From Maricaulaceae bacterium (GTDB lineage: Bacteria > Pseudomonadota > Alphaproteobacteria > Caulobacterales > Maricaulaceae): a stretch of 64,000 nucleotides of DNA. This document shows positions 8,215 to 16,493 of this stretch, piece by piece; the stretch's first letter is position 1; each line of letters starts with the position of its first letter. The stretch is taken from the NCBI GenBank assembly GCA_026126205.1, contig JAHCJP010000002.1, positions 186,001 through 250,000 on the forward strand. Reading direction: 5' to 3'. The position numbers and the translations under genes are program-made. The notes below the pieces were generated by a model. The model saw only the letters and a list, made by a program, of their open reading frames with translations, made no database searches and was not told where the DNA came from.

Positions 8215-9678
8215 TCAGCCCTTCGCCTTGCGGCCGAAGCGCAGAAGCTTTCTCACCGAACCGGCGTCGGCGCGGCCCAGCGCCCCCTGGCGAAACACCA
8301 CCGCCGCCGCCCAGATAATCGCGGTCATCGTCGCCAGCATCAGCGCCGTGGTGGCGGCGATCTCGGCCGGCGGCACACCGGCGGGCAGGCGGGCCATCAT
8401 CACGAACGGCGTCCAGAACGGCACCCAGCTGGCGAAGGCCAGGAACGGTGAATCCAGCGAATTCAGCGCCGTCATCACGATGAACAGCGGCGCCATCATG
8501 ATCAGCAACAGAGGCCCCATCAGGGTCTGCGCCTCCTGCAACGTCTCACACAGCGAGCCTACGGCAAGAAACACCGAACCGAACATCAGATAGCCAACGA
8601 CGAAATACCCGGCTGCGGGCAGCAGCAGCGCGGGGTCGAACAGCGCGCCAAGGATATCGGCCACGGGCAGGTCGGCGGCCTGGGCGAACTGCTGCACTCC
8701 GATCAGGGTCACCGCGCCCAGCCCGCCCCAGAACAGCAGCAGCGTCGCCGACACGGCGGCGACGCCCAGCAGTTTCCCGGTCAGGATTTCGTGATAGCGG
8801 GCGCTGGCCAGCAGCACTTCGAGAATCTTGCCGCCCTTCTCCTCGATCAGGGCGGTGAGCAGCATGTTCACGACCGAGAACACCACCGTCCACAGCATGA
8901 AGGCCAGCGCGATGCCCATATACAGCGGCAAACGCTCCTCCACCCGCACATCGGCCTCGGCCGCCTCGCGCGAGGGATGCAGTTCGCGCACGGCGGGGCG
9001 CAGGGCGTCGGCGGCGGCGAGCGCGCCTGCCGCCACGCCCTCGGCCAGCAGCGCGTCGCGCCGCAGCGCCGCCTGCACGGCGCGGGTCACCTGGTTCTTC
9101 AACCCGTCGTCGGTCAGGTTGGCGCTCCAATAATCGACCGCCGCGCCGGCCCCGTCCGGGCGGATGACCACGACGGCGAACAATGGCTGCAGCCCTTCTG
9201 GCGTGCTCATGGTCATTTCGCCCATCAGGTAGGGGCGGAGATCCTCGGCCGCGGCGCCGGGGGCGGCGACACGCACATAGCGCCCGGCGAGCGAATCCAG
9301 AGGCAGCGCGTCAGCCGGCAGGCCCAGCATCCGCAGCGCGTCCGGCAGGCCGTCCAGCCCGTCGCGCGCCTCCAGCGCCGCCACCGCCGCCTCGATGCGC
9401 GCCTCGTCCGCCACCATGCGCCCGGCGGCGCGCAGCGCCTCTCGCGCCCGCATCTGCCGGCCCTGGTCGAACTCGGCCTGCACGGCGGCGTCGAACCGGC
9501 CCGCGGCGCTTTCGTCGATCAGCACATAATAGCGGGTGGGTTGTCCGCTCTCGATCAGCGTCGGCAGTCCGAAACCCAGCAGCCCGAACAGCGGCAGGCT
9601 GAACAAGGACAGCCAGAAGCCCCATGTGGCGACATAAGACAGGTATTCGCGGCGGGCGATCAGGTAGATGGCGCGCAT
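8215..9678 (-). CDS. ABC-2 type transporter permease (NatB-like)
   Basis: 487-aa permease. One TM helix (about residues 20-45) is followed by a large extracytoplasmic domain (about 45-270), then a membrane domain with five or so helices (about 275-460). This is the NatB/YhaP topology of exporters for ions or small toxic compounds. ATG9678 starts MRAIYLIARREYLSYV and overlaps the ATPase stop by one base (TGATG), so the pair is coupled. The further open frame upstream is a shadow of the ATPase gene. Substrate unknown. Confidence 0.85.
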   Translation of the reverse strand: MRAIYLIARREYLSYVATWGFWLSLFSLPLFGLLGFGLPTLIESGQPTRYYVLIDESAAGRFDAAVQAEFDQGRQMRAREALRAAGRMVADEARIEAAVAALEARDGLDGLPDALRMLGLPADALPLDSLAGRYVRVAAPGAAAEDLRPYLMGEMTMSTPEGLQPLFAVVVIRPDGAGAAVDYWSANLTDDGLKNQVTRAVQAALRRDALLAEGVAAGALAAADALRPAVRELHPSREAAEADVRVEERLPLYMGIALAFMLWTVVFSVVNMLLTALIEEKGGKILEVLLASARYHEILTGKLLGVAAVSATLLLFWGGLGAVTLIGVQQFAQAADLPVADILGALFDPALLLPAAGYFVVGYLMFGSVFLAVGSLCETLQEAQTLMGPLLLIMMAPLFIVMTALNSLDSPFLAFASWVPFWTPFVMMARLPAGVPPAEIAATTALMLATMTAIIWAAAVVFRQGALGRADAGSVRKLLRFGRKAKG

Positions 9679-10613
9679 CAGGCGAGCTCCGGCTGTTTTT
9701 CGGCGACCAGGCGCACAAAGGCGTCGTGAAGATGGGGGCGGGCCGGTTCGAACCGCGCCAGCCGCACTCCGGCCTCGACGCAGGCTTTCAGCACCTCTTG
9801 CGCTCCGGCGCCGGGCGCAAGATCGACCTGCCAGGCCTGGCCGGCGCCCTCGGCGCCCGGGATGCGGACGACGGCTCCGAACCGCGACAGCAGCGCCTCG
9901 ACATCCTCGCCCGGCGGGGTTTCGATCACAACCCGGCGCGGCGCCGCCGCCAGCGCCTCGTCCACCCGCCCGTCGAAAACTTTTTTGCCGCGCGCGATCA
10001 GCACGATGCGGTCGCACAGGCGTTCGGCGTGCTCCATGACATGGGTGGAGAACAGGATGGTCTTGCCGCTTTCGGCTTCGGCGCGGATCAGGCTTTCCAG
10101 CACTTGCTGGTTCACCGGGTCAAGGCCCGAAAACGGCTCGTCGAGGATGATGAATTCCGGTTCGTGCGCCATGGCGGCGATGATCTGGACCTTCTGGGCC
10201 ATGCCCTTTGACAGTTCACGGATCTTCTTGCGACCCGCGCCCTCCAGCCCGAAACGGGCAAGGCGATCACGGGCGCGCTTCATCGCCTCGGCGGCGCCGA
10301 CGCCTTTCAGCCGCGCGAAGAAGGCGATCACCTGTTCGGCCGTCATCTTGCGGTAGATGCCCCGCTCTTCCGGCAAGAAGCCGACGCGGTCCAGCGTCCG
10401 CGCCGAAGGCGGCCGCCCGAACAGGCGCACCTGCCCGGCGTCGGGGCGCAGTATGCCCAGCGCCATGCGCAGCGACGTGGTCTTCCCCGCCCCGTTCGGG
10501 CCAAGAAAGCCGGTGATCGACCCCCGCGTCACCGCCATGTCGAGCTCGCTGACGGCGGGAACGCCGCCATAGCGCTTGGTGACGCCTTTCAGCGACAGGA
10601 TTATTTCAGGCAT
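9678..10613 (-). CDS. ABC transporter ATP-binding protein (NatA-like)
   Basis: 311-aa ATPase. Walker A is GPNGAGKTT (residues about 38-46), the signature is LSKGMAQKVQ, and Walker B with the catalytic Glu is FIILDEPFSGLDP. A C-terminal domain of about 90 residues follows, as in DrrA/NatA-type exporters. It is transcribed immediately before its permease. Confidence 0.93.
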   Translation of the reverse strand: MPEIILSLKGVTKRYGGVPAVSELDMAVTRGSITGFLGPNGAGKTTSLRMALGILRPDAGQVRLFGRPPSARTLDRVGFLPEERGIYRKMTAEQVIAFFARLKGVGAAEAMKRARDRLARFGLEGAGRKKIRELSKGMAQKVQIIAAMAHEPEFIILDEPFSGLDPVNQQVLESLIRAEAESGKTILFSTHVMEHAERLCDRIVLIARGKKVFDGRVDEALAAAPRRVVIETPPGEDVEALLSRFGAVVRIPGAEGAGQAWQVDLAPGAGAQEVLKACVEAGVRLARFEPARPHLHDAFVRLVAEKQPELA

Positions 10614-10726
10614 GCTTTCCCCTCACTTCGCCGCGCAACCTATCGGCGGCGCCCGGCGCTGACCAGTGGAACGCCGCAGCGGCGAATCCCGCAAGACGGA
10701 CGCGAAAGACCGCGATTGCGCTTCCG

Positions 10727-10735
10727 TGCTAGACT
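10727..10735 (+). promoter_or_regulatory. Candidate extended -10 (TGCTAGACT)
   Basis: TGC followed by TAGACT at 10730-10735, 25 nt upstream of the DUF6265 gene. The same nine bases occur upstream of the gene at 37871. No good -35 is seen. Confidence 0.35.
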
Positions 10736-10759
10736 GGCGCGTCATTCGGGAGCAGCGCC

Positions 10760-11227
10760 ATGATCGCCCTCGCCCTGCCCGCCCTGCTCGTTCTCGCCCA
10801 GCCCGCCGAGGCGGCGATGGAGCCGGACATCTCGCGGCTGGCCTGGCTGGAGGGCTGCTGGGAAGGCGAAGGGCTGGGCGGCGATGTTGGCGAATGCTGG
10901 CTGCGGGCGCCGGGGTCTGACCGGCTGACCGGACTGTTTTTCCTGTCCGTCAATGGAGAACAGCGCTTCAGCGAGATCATGGTCATCGACATGTTCGACG
11001 ACGGCCCGGCCCTGCGCCTGAAGCATTTTCACGCCGACATGACCGGCTGGGAGGAGCGCGAGGACTATGTCAGCTTTCCCCTCTATGAAACCGGCGACAA
11101 TTACGCCCGCTTCCGCGGCCTCGACTATCGCCTGACGCCGGACGGAACGTTCGAGATCGACATCGTGCTGCGCAGCGGCGGCGAGGCCCGCACGTATCGC
11201 CTGACCTTGCGCCGGGTGGAGCGCTAA
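10760..11227 (+). CDS. DUF6265-like secreted protein
   Basis: 155-aa protein with a short signal peptide (cleavage after AEAA, about residue 20). The mature domain starts with LAWLEGCWEGEG and contains LFFLSVNGEQRFSEIMVI and LRLKHFHADMTGWE, the pattern of the DUF6265 lipocalin-like barrel family. Function unknown. GGGAG lies 7 nt before the ATG. Confidence 0.75.
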   Translation: MIALALPALLVLAQPAEAAMEPDISRLAWLEGCWEGEGLGGDVGECWLRAPGSDRLTGLFFLSVNGEQRFSEIMVIDMFDDGPALRLKHFHADMTGWEEREDYVSFPLYETGDNYARFRGLDYRLTPDGTFEIDIVLRSGGEARTYRLTLRRVER

Positions 11228-11254
11228 ACTCTTTCTCGACGCATCCGGCGTGCG

Positions 11255-11280
11255 GTGATAGAGGCTTTGGCCTGTATCAC
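11255..11280 (+). promoter_or_regulatory. Inverted repeat upstream of globin gene
   Basis: GTGATA (11255-11260) and TATCAC (11275-11280), separated by 14 nt, just upstream of the globin start. It could be a regulator site; no regulator is assigned. Confidence 0.25.
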
Positions 11281-11302
11281 GGACAGGGTGGCGGACCCCG
11301 GC

Positions 11303-11668
11303 ATGGCGCAGACCGTATTCGAACGCGCAGGCGGATTCGCGGCGGTGCGCAAGATCGTCTCCGCCCTCTATGACCGCATATTCGAATCCGAACGCCTGTC
11401 GCCCTTCTTCGAGGGCGTGTCGATGCCACGCCTGATCGACCATCAGACCAAGTTCGTCTCCGCCCTGATGGGCGGCCCGGCGTCGATCACCGACGAGCAG
11501 TTGCGCCGCGCCCATGCCCGTCTGGACCTGTGCGACGCCGATTTCGATGCGATGACGGCCCTGTTCCGCGAGGTGCTGGAGGATGCGGGACTGGACCCCG
11601 CCGATATAGACTACACGGTGCGCGAAATGACGTGCAAGAAGCCGCATGTGGTGAGCCGCCGCGTATGA
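11303..11668 (+). CDS. Group 1 truncated haemoglobin
   Basis: 121-aa 2-on-2 globin that binds haem and O2, NO or CO. It starts MAQTVFERAGGFAAVRKIV, typical of group I/N trHbs. FYDRI-like helix B/C residues (YDRIFESERLSPFF), FVSALMGGP, and the proximal His71 in RRAHARLDL are present. ATG11303 gives the normal family length; the ATA/GTG-type frame upstream is not needed. Its TGA overlaps the ATG of the adenylate cyclase (ATGA), so the two are translationally coupled, which suggests a gas-sensing or gas-scavenging link to cyclic nucleotide signalling. Confidence 0.9.
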   Translation: MAQTVFERAGGFAAVRKIVSALYDRIFESERLSPFFEGVSMPRLIDHQTKFVSALMGGPASITDEQLRRAHARLDLCDADFDAMTALFREVLEDAGLDPADIDYTVREMTCKKPHVVSRRV

Positions 11669-12708
11669 GCGCGAAGGCCGAACCGGCGCGGCTGGCGCTG
11701 CAGGGGCTGGACGCCGCCGTCGCGGTGGCGGACATGAACGGTGTGATCCTGTTCGAAAATCCGCTGTTCTTCGAATGGTTCCCGCCGGATCCGGCGGCCG
11801 CTGACGCCGGGCTCTGGGCCCGGCTGGACGGCGTGGACGCCGCCAAGGCCGGCGAGCGCCTGTCCCAGGGGCGCAGTTTCGGCTTCGAGACCGAACGCAT
11901 GCGCGGCAAGCGCAGCGTCGCCGTCGCCGTGACCCTGAAACCGCTGGACGAGGGAGCGCTGACGCTGGTGCAGGGCTTTGACGTCTCGAAGGCCCGCGAA
12001 GCCGAGTACATGCTCGATTCCTATTCGAAGATGGCCGAGAAGAACGCCAAGGAGCTGCAGCGCGAGAAGGAGCGGGTGGAAAAGCTGCTGCTGAACATCA
12101 TGCCGCGCACGGTGTACGAGGAGCTGCGCGACTATGGCACCACCACGCCGCAGCGGTTCGACGCCGGTTCGGTGCTGATGCTGGATTTCGTCGGCTTCAC
12201 CGACATGGCGGTCTCGCGCGACCCCAGCGCCCTGATCTCGGAGCTGAACGACATCTTCTCGGCCTTCGACCGCATTGTGGAGTTGTTCAACTGCGAGCGG
12301 ATCAAGACCATCGGCGACGCCTATGTCGCCGTTTCGGGCCTGCCGGAGTTCACGCCGGATCATGCGGTCAACATCGCCAAGGTGGCCCTGCGCATCCGGC
12401 GCTATATCGAAAAGCGTAACGCCGCCCATTCGAACCAGTGGCTGTGCCGCATCGGCATCGCCACCGGGCCGGTGATCGGCTCGATGGTCGGCATCCAGAA
12501 GTATGTCTACGACATTTTCGGCCCCGCCCCGAACCTCGCCGCCCGGCTGGAAGGGCTGTGCGAGCCGATGCAGATCCTGATGAACCGCGAGACCGCCGAT
12601 GCGCTGGGCGCGGAGTTTTCGTCCACGGCGCAGGGCGAGGCGGAGCTGAAAGGCTTCGGCAAGATCGAGCTATTCAGCCTCGATTTTGAACGCGGCGCCC
12701 GCGGTTAG
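11665..12708 (+). CDS. Class III adenylate cyclase with PAS-like sensor
   Basis: 347-aa cytoplasmic cyclase. Residues about 8-110 look like a PAS domain (AVAVADMNGVILFENPLFFEWF). A signalling helix follows (about 118-150, with LLLNIMPRTVYEEL), then the catalytic domain from about 165. All key residues of a canonical adenylyl cyclase are visible: metal-binding Asp174 (MLDFVGFTDM) and Asp218 (KTIGDAYV), adenine-selecting Lys214 and Asp283 (YDIFG), and transition-state Asn290 and Arg294 (NLAAR). The product is therefore predicted to be cAMP. It is coupled to the globin upstream and convergent with the Crp/Fnr gene 10 nt away. Confidence 0.92.
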   Translation: MSAKAEPARLALQGLDAAVAVADMNGVILFENPLFFEWFPPDPAAADAGLWARLDGVDAAKAGERLSQGRSFGFETERMRGKRSVAVAVTLKPLDEGALTLVQGFDVSKAREAEYMLDSYSKMAEKNAKELQREKERVEKLLLNIMPRTVYEELRDYGTTTPQRFDAGSVLMLDFVGFTDMAVSRDPSALISELNDIFSAFDRIVELFNCERIKTIGDAYVAVSGLPEFTPDHAVNIAKVALRIRRYIEKRNAAHSNQWLCRIGIATGPVIGSMVGIQKYVYDIFGPAPNLAARLEGLCEPMQILMNRETADALGAEFSSTAQGEAELKGFGKIELFSLDFERGARG

Positions 12709-12718
12709 GGTCCGGACC

Positions 12719-13366
12719 CTAGGCTTCCGCGATCGCCTCCAGCGCCTTGGTCTGCAGCAGGCGGAGCCGCCCGCGCCCGGTCTCGACCAGTCCGCGCCGC
12801 GCCCAGTCCCGAAGCTGGCGGTTGACGTTCTCCCGCGACAGGCCGGCGGCGGCGGCGAGGTCGCCCTGCGTCATGCGCAGCGCGCCGCCATCGGCATGGC
12901 GCAACAGGGTGCGGGCCAGGCGTGGCTCCAGCCCGCTGCCGGACAAGGCCTCGACCAGCGCGTTGGTGCGGCGCAGCCGCGCCGCAAGCTGGCCCAGCGC
13001 CGCCAGCGCCGCCGCCCCGTCGGCGCGAAGATGCGCCCGCACCGCCGCGGCGGGTATCAGACGCACGGTGCTGGGTTCCGCCGCCGTCACGTCTGCAGCG
13101 CGCGGCGCGCCGTCGAACACCGCCAGCTCGCCGACCGCGCCGCCGGGGCCGACATAGTCCAGCACGATCTCGCGCCCGGCGGCGCAAAGGGCGGCCACCC
13201 GCAGCAGACCGTTTTCAACCAGCGCCAGGCTGTCGCCCGGATCACCCTGGCGGAACAGCGCCTCGCCGGTTTTCAGCCGCCGCACGGCCCCGCGCGCGGC
13301 CAGAGCCGCAGTACTTTCCACCGGCAGGGCGGCGAGCCAGGAGGGCGCGGCGGACGGCGCGGTCAT
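12719..13366 (-). CDS. Crp/Fnr family regulator, likely cAMP-responsive
   Basis: 215-aa regulator with an N-terminal cyclic-nucleotide-binding barrel and a C-terminal winged helix. The phosphate-binding cassette is GGAVGELAVFDGAPRAADV, with Glu80 and Arg89 at the cAMP-contacting positions of E. coli CRP. It has no N-terminal Cys cluster, so it is not Fnr-like. The recognition helix GLSRENVNRQL has Arg178, Glu179 and Arg183, equivalent to CRP R180/E181/R185, which read TGTGA. A TGTGA-N6-TCACG palindrome lies 14 nt upstream of its start. It is convergent with the cyclase gene. Confidence 0.88.
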   Translation of the reverse strand: MTAPSAAPSWLAALPVESTAALAARGAVRRLKTGEALFRQGDPGDSLALVENGLLRVAALCAAGREIVLDYVGPGGAVGELAVFDGAPRAADVTAAEPSTVRLIPAAAVRAHLRADGAAALAALGQLAARLRRTNALVEALSGSGLEPRLARTLLRHADGGALRMTQGDLAAAAGLSRENVNRQLRDWARRGLVETGRGRLRLLQTKALEAIAEA

Positions 13367-13379
13367 TTTTTCGTCCTTC

Positions 13380-13395
13380 TGTGACGCGCGTCACG
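13380..13395. promoter_or_regulatory. CRP-type operator (TGTGA-N6-TCACG)
   Basis: TGTGA (13380-13384), CGCGCG, then TCACG (13391-13395). The core is a perfect 12-bp palindrome. It lies 14 nt upstream of the Crp/Fnr start codon and 90 nt upstream of the divergent TM-protein gene, so it could control both. The regulator's recognition-helix residues match this half-site. Confidence 0.65.
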
Positions 13396-13484
13396 CAAGG
13401 CGGCGCCCGGGAAGGCTAGACCCGTTCCCGGCGCCGCAGAAGCGCCCGTGAAACGAATGGTCGATTTGAAGGACGAAACAGAAC

Positions 13485-14039
13485 ATGAAACCGGTCAAGA
13501 ATCCCCCCTCCATCGCCCGCGCCCCGCGGGCGGAAATCCTGTTTTCGGCGCCGGATGGCGGCGCCGAGGACAAAAAGAACGCCGTCCGCGGCCAGATGCT
13601 GGCCTCGACGAATTTCTATCACAGCGGCCGTCTGGCCGCCGCCGATTCCAAAGCCGCCTCGCTTATGGCCATCGCCGGGGTCGGCATCGGCTTCCTGGTG
13701 CAGCGCGCGCCGATGCAGGCCGAAAGCGCGCTGGAGGCGGCGCTGCTGCTGGCGCGGCATCCGTCGCTGGCGTTGCTGATGCTGACGATCCTGGTCGCGG
13801 CGCTGGCCCAGCGCGCGGTGCGCATCGCCGGACCGGACTGGGTGTCGCACCTGGTCGCCGGTCAGGACGCCCGCGACGTGGCCAGGGAGTTCATGGGCCA
13901 GAGCGCGCGCGAGCTGCTGACCATGTGGGTGGTCAGCCAGTCGAACCTCGCCCGCATCGCCCAACGCAAGTACGCACTGGTCAACGCGGCCACGGCCCTG
14001 ATGTGCGTCGGGTTCGCCAGCGCGGTTTTCGGGCTGTAG
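13485..14039 (+). CDS. DUF5706/Pycsar-TM-like membrane protein
   Basis: 184-aa protein with three predicted TM helices (about 58-73, 92-110 and 164-183). The N-terminal region has an amphipathic helix leading into AAADSKAASLMAIAGVGIG, resembling the aDxKA-TM start of the DUF5706 (Pycsar effector, PycTM) family. The C-terminal NLARIAQRKYALVNAAT before the last helix also fits. Known PycTM proteins are membrane effectors in cyclic-pyrimidine anti-phage systems, but many DUF5706 proteins have no proven role. It is divergent from the Crp/Fnr gene and shares the operator region with it. The family call is from pattern memory. Confidence 0.5.
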   Translation: MKPVKNPPSIARAPRAEILFSAPDGGAEDKKNAVRGQMLASTNFYHSGRLAAADSKAASLMAIAGVGIGFLVQRAPMQAESALEAALLLARHPSLALLMLTILVAALAQRAVRIAGPDWVSHLVAGQDARDVAREFMGQSARELLTMWVVSQSNLARIAQRKYALVNAATALMCVGFASAVFGL

Positions 14040-14067
14040 CCTGTTCAACCGCGGGGCGGTTTCCTCT

Positions 14068-14073
14068 AGGCTG
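14068..14073 (+). promoter_or_regulatory. Candidate -10 (TAGGCT)
   Basis: TAGGCT, 30 nt upstream of the lipoprotein gene at 14104, the same relative place as TAGACT before two other genes. No clear -35. Confidence 0.25.
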
Positions 14074-14103
14074 GCGCGGATTCGCCCATTCCGGAGCCTC
14101 GCC

Positions 14104-14661
14104 ATGATCCGCGCCGTTCTCATTCTCGCCGCCACCCTGACGCTCGCCGCCTGCGGTGGGGAGCCGCGCGACGGCGCCGGAGACATGCCTGTGGTGACGG
14201 TCTACGGCGCGGTCAGCGAAGCCGAGCGCGGGCCAAGCGATCCGGTGACCGAGCCGGTGTTCGCCATGCTGGGCGTGGAGTTCGAGCGCGCCCGGGCCTT
14301 CACCCGCGCCGATCTGGCGGCCCTGAACCAGCGCACGGTGACGGCGGACTATCCCGCCGGCGGCGCGCAGCGCCGCTTCGAAGGACCACTGCTGCGCGAC
14401 GTGCTGGCCGCGGCGGGCGCGGCGGGATCGGGGGCGGTGGTCACCGCCATCGATGGTTATCAGCGCGAGATTCCGGCCGGGCGCATCGCCGCGCATGGCG
14501 TGATCCTGGCCATCCGCATGGACGGCGCGCCGCTGGGCCTTGGCGGTTTCGGCCCGGCGATGCTGGTCTGGCCGCGCGGCGACGACGCGGCGCTGTCCGG
14601 CATGGACGACGCCGACTGGGTGTGGGGCGTAATCGCCATCGAGGCGACCAGCGCCGACTGA
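14104..14661 (+). CDS. Molybdopterin-oxidoreductase-like lipoprotein
   Basis: 185-aa protein with a lipoprotein signal (lipobox LAAC, Cys17). The mature domain resembles the small oxidoreductase molybdopterin-binding (SUOX-like) fold: FTRADLAALNQRTVT, FEGPLLRDVLAAAGA, AIDGYQREIP, GVILAIRMDGAPL, and GPAMLVWP. No cysteine is visible at the usual Mo-ligand position, so it may not be a catalytic molybdoenzyme. Periplasmic and monocistronic. Role unknown. Confidence 0.7.
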   Translation: MIRAVLILAATLTLAACGGEPRDGAGDMPVVTVYGAVSEAERGPSDPVTEPVFAMLGVEFERARAFTRADLAALNQRTVTADYPAGGAQRRFEGPLLRDVLAAAGAAGSGAVVTAIDGYQREIPAGRIAAHGVILAIRMDGAPLGLGGFGPAMLVWPRGDDAALSGMDDADWVWGVIAIEATSAD

Positions 14662-14738
14662 CGCTTGATCCACAAAGCGGATTGCCTTTGCGGCCCCGCC
14701 CCCTAATCTGCCGCAAGCGTTAACGCGGGGAGGATTTT

Positions 14739-16466
14739 ATGGCGGCGGCGCAGCAAGGCATGCCCATGCCCGAAGGCCTGAACGAGTGGGTCTACTGGAT
14801 CGGCGATTTCCTGTGGGGCGGATACTGGGGGGATGTGCAGATCATCCCGCTGCCGCCCATGGTGGTGCTGCTGCTGGGCGCCGGCCTGTTCTACATGGTG
14901 ATGCTGCGCTTCCGGCCGCTCACCGCCCTGGGCGGCGCCTTCGCGCGGCTGTGGGGCGGGCGCAAGGGCGAGGAGAGCGCCGGCGACATCACCCCTTGGC
15001 AGGCCCTGTCCACCGCCCTGTCGGGCCAGGTGGGCACCGGCAATCTCGCCGGCGTCGCCACCGCCATCTCGCTCGGCGGGCCAGGCGCCATCTTCTGGAT
15101 GTGGATCACCGCCCTGTTCGGCATGGCGCTGTCCTTCGCCGAGGGCACGCTGGCGGTGCGCTTCCGCGAGAAGCACGCCGACGGCAAGTTCCATGGCGGG
15201 CCGATGTACTACATCAAGAACGGCCTCGGCAAAGGCTGGGGCTGGCTGGCGGTGCTGTTCTGCATCGGTGCGCTGCTATCGGCCTTCGCCACCGGCAACA
15301 TGATCCAGTCCAACTCGATCACCAACGGCGTGCAGTCGGGGACCGAGAGTTTCGCCCGCAACATCCTGCCCTGCCAGATGCTGCAACCCGCCGACGGACG
15401 CATCGACGTTTCCGCCTGCGCAGCGCTCGAGGCCGTGGCCGACGGAGGCCAGCTCGCCATCGGCGCCACCGGCGAGTTCGTCACCGCCGACACGCTGCGC
15501 CTGGTGATGGCGGCGTGGATTCCCGGCGCGGTGGTCGCCTTCTTTGTGTTCCTGGTGATTATCGGCGGCATCAAGTCCATCGGCCGGGTGGCCGGCACGC
15601 TGGTGCCGTTCATGGCCGTGGCCTATGTCGCCGCGGCGCTGATCGTACTGATCCTGCACGCCAGCCATGTGCCTGCGGCTTTCATGACCATCTTCGAATA
15701 CGCCTTCGGTTTCGGTCAGGCGGCCGGCGGCGTCGCCGGGTACGCGGTGATGCAGGCGGTGCGCTTCGGCGTCGCCCGCGGCCTGTTCTCGAACGAAGCC
15801 GGCCAGGGCTCGCTGCCCATCGCCCACGCCGCGGCCCAGACCAAGAATCCCATCCGCCAGGGCGAGATGGCGATGCTGGGCACCTTCATCGACACCATCA
15901 TCATCTGCACCATGACGGCGCTGGTGATCCTGACCGTGGCCGGAACCTACCCCTCCGGCGGCGGCGAGACGGTGGAATACGCCTGGCAGTCGCGGACGCT
16001 GACCGACGTGGCGATCACGTCGGCCGCGTTTGCGCAGGGCATCCCCTTCGGGGCGTGGATCATCGGCGCGGCGCTGGCGCTGTTCGCCTTCACCACGCTG
16101 ATCGGCTGGTCCTATTACGCCGAACAATCGGCGACCTATCTGGTCGGCGACTGGGCGGCGCGGCCGTTCCGCTTCCTGTGGGTGGCGATGGTGTTCACCG
16201 GCGCGATCCAGGCCAACGACTTCGTCTGGCGCCTCGGCGACATCGCCAACGCGGCGATGGCGTTGCCGAACCTGATCGCCATCCTGCTGCTGTCGGGTCT
16301 GGTGATCAAATACGTCCGCGACTTCGACAAGCACGGCATCATTCCGCCGGCCTGGAACGGGGCGCAGCCGACCGGATCCGGCGCCCCGCCCGCCGAACCG
16401 GCGCCGGAAGGCGGACCTGAACCCGCCCCCGCCGGCGGCAAGGGCAAAGGGCGCAGGAAGCGCTGA
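14739..16466 (+). CDS. Alanine/glycine:cation symporter family protein
   Basis: 575-aa inner-membrane transporter of the AGCS family (AgcS/DagA type), moving alanine or glycine with Na+ or H+. LSGQVGTGNLAGVATAI and RGLFSNEAGQGSLPIAHA are family signatures, and about 10-11 TM helices are visible. An extracytoplasmic insert of about 45 residues (around residues 208-255, with two cysteines) and a Pro/Ala/Gly-rich basic C-terminal tail (from about 535) are longer than in most members. GGGGAGG precedes the ATG. A terminator follows. Confidence 0.93.
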   Translation: MAAAQQGMPMPEGLNEWVYWIGDFLWGGYWGDVQIIPLPPMVVLLLGAGLFYMVMLRFRPLTALGGAFARLWGGRKGEESAGDITPWQALSTALSGQVGTGNLAGVATAISLGGPGAIFWMWITALFGMALSFAEGTLAVRFREKHADGKFHGGPMYYIKNGLGKGWGWLAVLFCIGALLSAFATGNMIQSNSITNGVQSGTESFARNILPCQMLQPADGRIDVSACAALEAVADGGQLAIGATGEFVTADTLRLVMAAWIPGAVVAFFVFLVIIGGIKSIGRVAGTLVPFMAVAYVAAALIVLILHASHVPAAFMTIFEYAFGFGQAAGGVAGYAVMQAVRFGVARGLFSNEAGQGSLPIAHAAAQTKNPIRQGEMAMLGTFIDTIIICTMTALVILTVAGTYPSGGGETVEYAWQSRTLTDVAITSAAFAQGIPFGAWIIGAALALFAFTTLIGWSYYAEQSATYLVGDWAARPFRFLWVAMVFTGAIQANDFVWRLGDIANAAMALPNLIAILLLSGLVIKYVRDFDKHGIIPPAWNGAQPTGSGAPPAEPAPEGGPEPAPAGGKGKGRRKR

Positions 16467-16493
16467 CCGCACCCTTCGCCTGAAACCATGCGG

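Noticed and set aside
11665..14039. Classical Pycsar operon.
   Set aside because: The cyclase has the Lys/Asp adenine-selecting pair and a PAS-like sensor, and it is not in one operon with the TM protein; only a looser relation is proposed.
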